Below, piece after piece: positions 63,027 to 64,000 of a stretch of 64,000 nucleotides of DNA. Position 1 is the first letter of the stretch; every line of letters starts with the position of its first letter. Origin of the DNA: Oligella urethralis DSM 7531 (GTDB lineage: Bacteria > Pseudomonadota > Gammaproteobacteria > Burkholderiales > Burkholderiaceae_B); the NCBI RefSeq assembly GCF_000372065.1, contig NZ_AQVB01000012.1, forward strand, positions 1 to 64,000, written 5' to 3'. The position numbers and the translations under genes were made by a program. The notes below the pieces were generated by a model. It was not told the DNA's origin. It ran no database searches and saw only the letters and a list, made by a program, of their open reading frames with translations.

Positions 63027-63497
63027 ATGTCAAAACAAGCCATTGTGCAAATCTGGACCGATGGCGCCTGCAAAGGCAATCCCGGCCCTGGCGGTTGGGG
63101 CATCTATATGAAGTACAAAGACCCCGCACACGCTGGTAGAGAAATGGAGTTATTCGGAGGTGAATTGCAGACGACCAACAATCGCATGGAGATGATGGCG
63201 GTGATTAAAGCCTTGGAGTTCTTCAAACAACCTTGGTCGCTTGAACTTTATGTTGACTCGCAATACGTAAAAAAAGGACTAAATGAATGGCTGCCGGCTT
63301 GGATCAAAAGAGGCTGGAAAACGGCTAATAACAAACCTGTACAAAACAAGGATCTATGGTTGCAGCTCCTGGCGCAGTGTGAACGCCATCAAATACAATG
63401 GCATTGGGTTAAAGGGCACAGCGGTGATATGGGTAATGAACGGGCCGACGCCCTTGCTAACAAAGGGGTTGAGCAAGTACTTGCCGGCACCAAATAG
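63027..63497 (+). CDS. rnhA: Ribonuclease HI
   Basis: Cleaves RNA in RNA-DNA hybrids. 156 residues. The four metal-binding residues are visible: D in [17 protein letters not shown] in [12 protein letters not shown] in LYVDSQYV and D in GNERADALA. Catalytic-loop H is in [12 protein letters not shown]. It follows the yafS-like gene after 11 bases, so both share a transcript. It converges with a small lipoprotein gene with only one base between the two stops. Confidence 0.97.
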   Translation: MSKQAIVQIWTDGACKGNPGPGGWGIYMKYKDPAHAGREMELFGGELQTTNNRMEMMAVIKALEFFKQPWSLELYVDSQYVKKGLNEWLPAWIKRGWKTANNKPVQNKDLWLQLLAQCERHQIQWHWVKGHSGDMGNERADALANKGVEQVLAGTK

Positions 63498-63498
63498 C

Positions 63499-63738
63499 TT
63501 AATACTGACCGCATTTTAGGCGGCGAGCACGCTCTCGTTCGCGGTCTGCCACGCTATCCTGGCGATGACGATTTAAAAAATTTCCAGGACCGGGACCAAC
63601 CTGCGCATTACTCTGAATAATGCGATGATTAGAAACAGCGCAGTTATCACTTGCTGCACGCTCCTCCTCAGAACTAGCGCAAGCAGATAAGGCCATGGTC
63701 GCCACCAACAAAGCCATCAAGTTAAATTTACTGATCAT
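63499..63738 (-). CDS. Small putative lipoprotein
   Basis: A 79-residue protein with a lipoprotein signal (ISKFNLMALLVATMALSAC, lipid-accepting cysteine at about residue 20). A short hydrophilic rest with many R, D and E follows (SVADRERERARRLKCGQY). ATG 63738 follows AGGAC; the longer upstream frame lacks support. There is no known domain. It lies just behind the other lipoprotein gene at the window edge and may be co-transcribed. Confidence 0.6.
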   Translation of the reverse strand: MISKFNLMALLVATMALSACASSEEERAASDNCAVSNHRIIQSNAQVGPGPGNFLNRHRQDSVADRERERARRLKCGQY

Positions 63739-63760
63739 AAAAGTCCTATCGTATTTAGGT

Positions 63761-64000
63761 CTAACCAAAAGTGCACATCTTTTGTACACTTAATTCACGC
63801 ACTTGATTTAAACGCGTCTGTGCCGCTTCTAACACCTCCGCATCACGCCCCGTCGGCACATCAGCTTGATACTTATAGCGTATATTATTAATTTCACGAT
63901 TAAGTCGTTCGGAATCCTTCCACAAGTCACGGCAAGTGGCGGCCACCATCTCCGACTCCGTCATCGGCGGATAAATCGGGGCCTGTACGCAAGCGCTCAG
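63761..64000 (-). CDS. Putative lipoprotein, 5' end beyond window
   Basis: The frame is open to the right edge. Reading from the edge it gives LSACVQAPIYPPM and then TESEMVAATCRDLW. LSAC is a lipobox, so the signal peptide is cut off and the internal ATG at 63964 is probably not the start. About 77 residues of mature protein are visible, mostly charged helix (SERLNREINNIRYKYQ, AAQTRLNQVRELSVQKMC), with two cysteines besides the lipid one. The function is unknown. Confidence 0.65.
   Translation of the reverse strand: MSACVQAPIYPPMTESEMVAATCRDLWKDSERLNREINNIRYKYQADVPTGRDAEVLEAAQTRLNQVRELSVQKMCTFG

Overview
The window looks like a chromosomal segment of a fairly AT-rich betaproteobacterium, most likely in or near the Alcaligenaceae. 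The evidence is protein content and gene order: tkt-gap-pgk, queA-tgt-yajC-secD-secF, miaB-ybeZ-ybeY-corC-lnt and mltD/gloB/yafS/rnhA. The genus is not determined. All functions come from reading motifs and from recalled family knowledge; no database search was run.

Layout. 1-580: 5' part of a group IIC-type intron on the minus strand, inserted just behind a hairpin terminator, with no gene recognised. 587-14155: central metabolism and housekeeping (fumC; tkt-gap-pgk operon; rsmE; an orphan barstar-like gene; maeB; a degenerate FAD-domain protein; an aminotransferase overlapping ubiD). 14321-18187: trhP, a yqjD/yqjE-type membrane gene set, and upp. 18391-29997: queA-tgt-yajC-secD-secF, then miaB-ybeZ-ybeY-corC-lnt. 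30062-30792: a tRNA operon (Ala, Glu, Asp, Glu, Asp) with a textbook promoter and terminator.

30977-47698 is the main accessory block. It starts with a five-gene dipeptide-type ABC transporter and a LysR regulator. An eight-gene catabolic operon follows (nbaE-H-J-I-G-F-C-D in nba nomenclature) that should convert 3-hydroxyanthranilate to pyruvate and acetyl-CoA. A three-gene TRAP transporter ends the block. The gap before nbaE holds a 9-bp dyad with LysR-site geometry and two copies of the palindrome AAAGCGCTTT; a third copy lies before nbaC. Genes that make 3-hydroxyanthranilate are not in the window, so the coupling of this pathway to a TRAP importer is the most interesting candidate system.

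47881-57460 holds a glutathionyl-hydroquinone reductase, an exported metallo-beta-lactamase-fold protein, cardiolipin synthase, two rarD paralogues around a NUDIX gene (the second broken by one in-frame TAG), a deacylase-like metalloprotein, bioB, a UspA protein and a DUF442 phosphatase-like protein. 57658-64000 returns to core genes: dnaQ, fabI, mltD, gloB, a yafS-like methyltransferase and rnhA. It ends with two small lipoproteins, one cut by the right edge.
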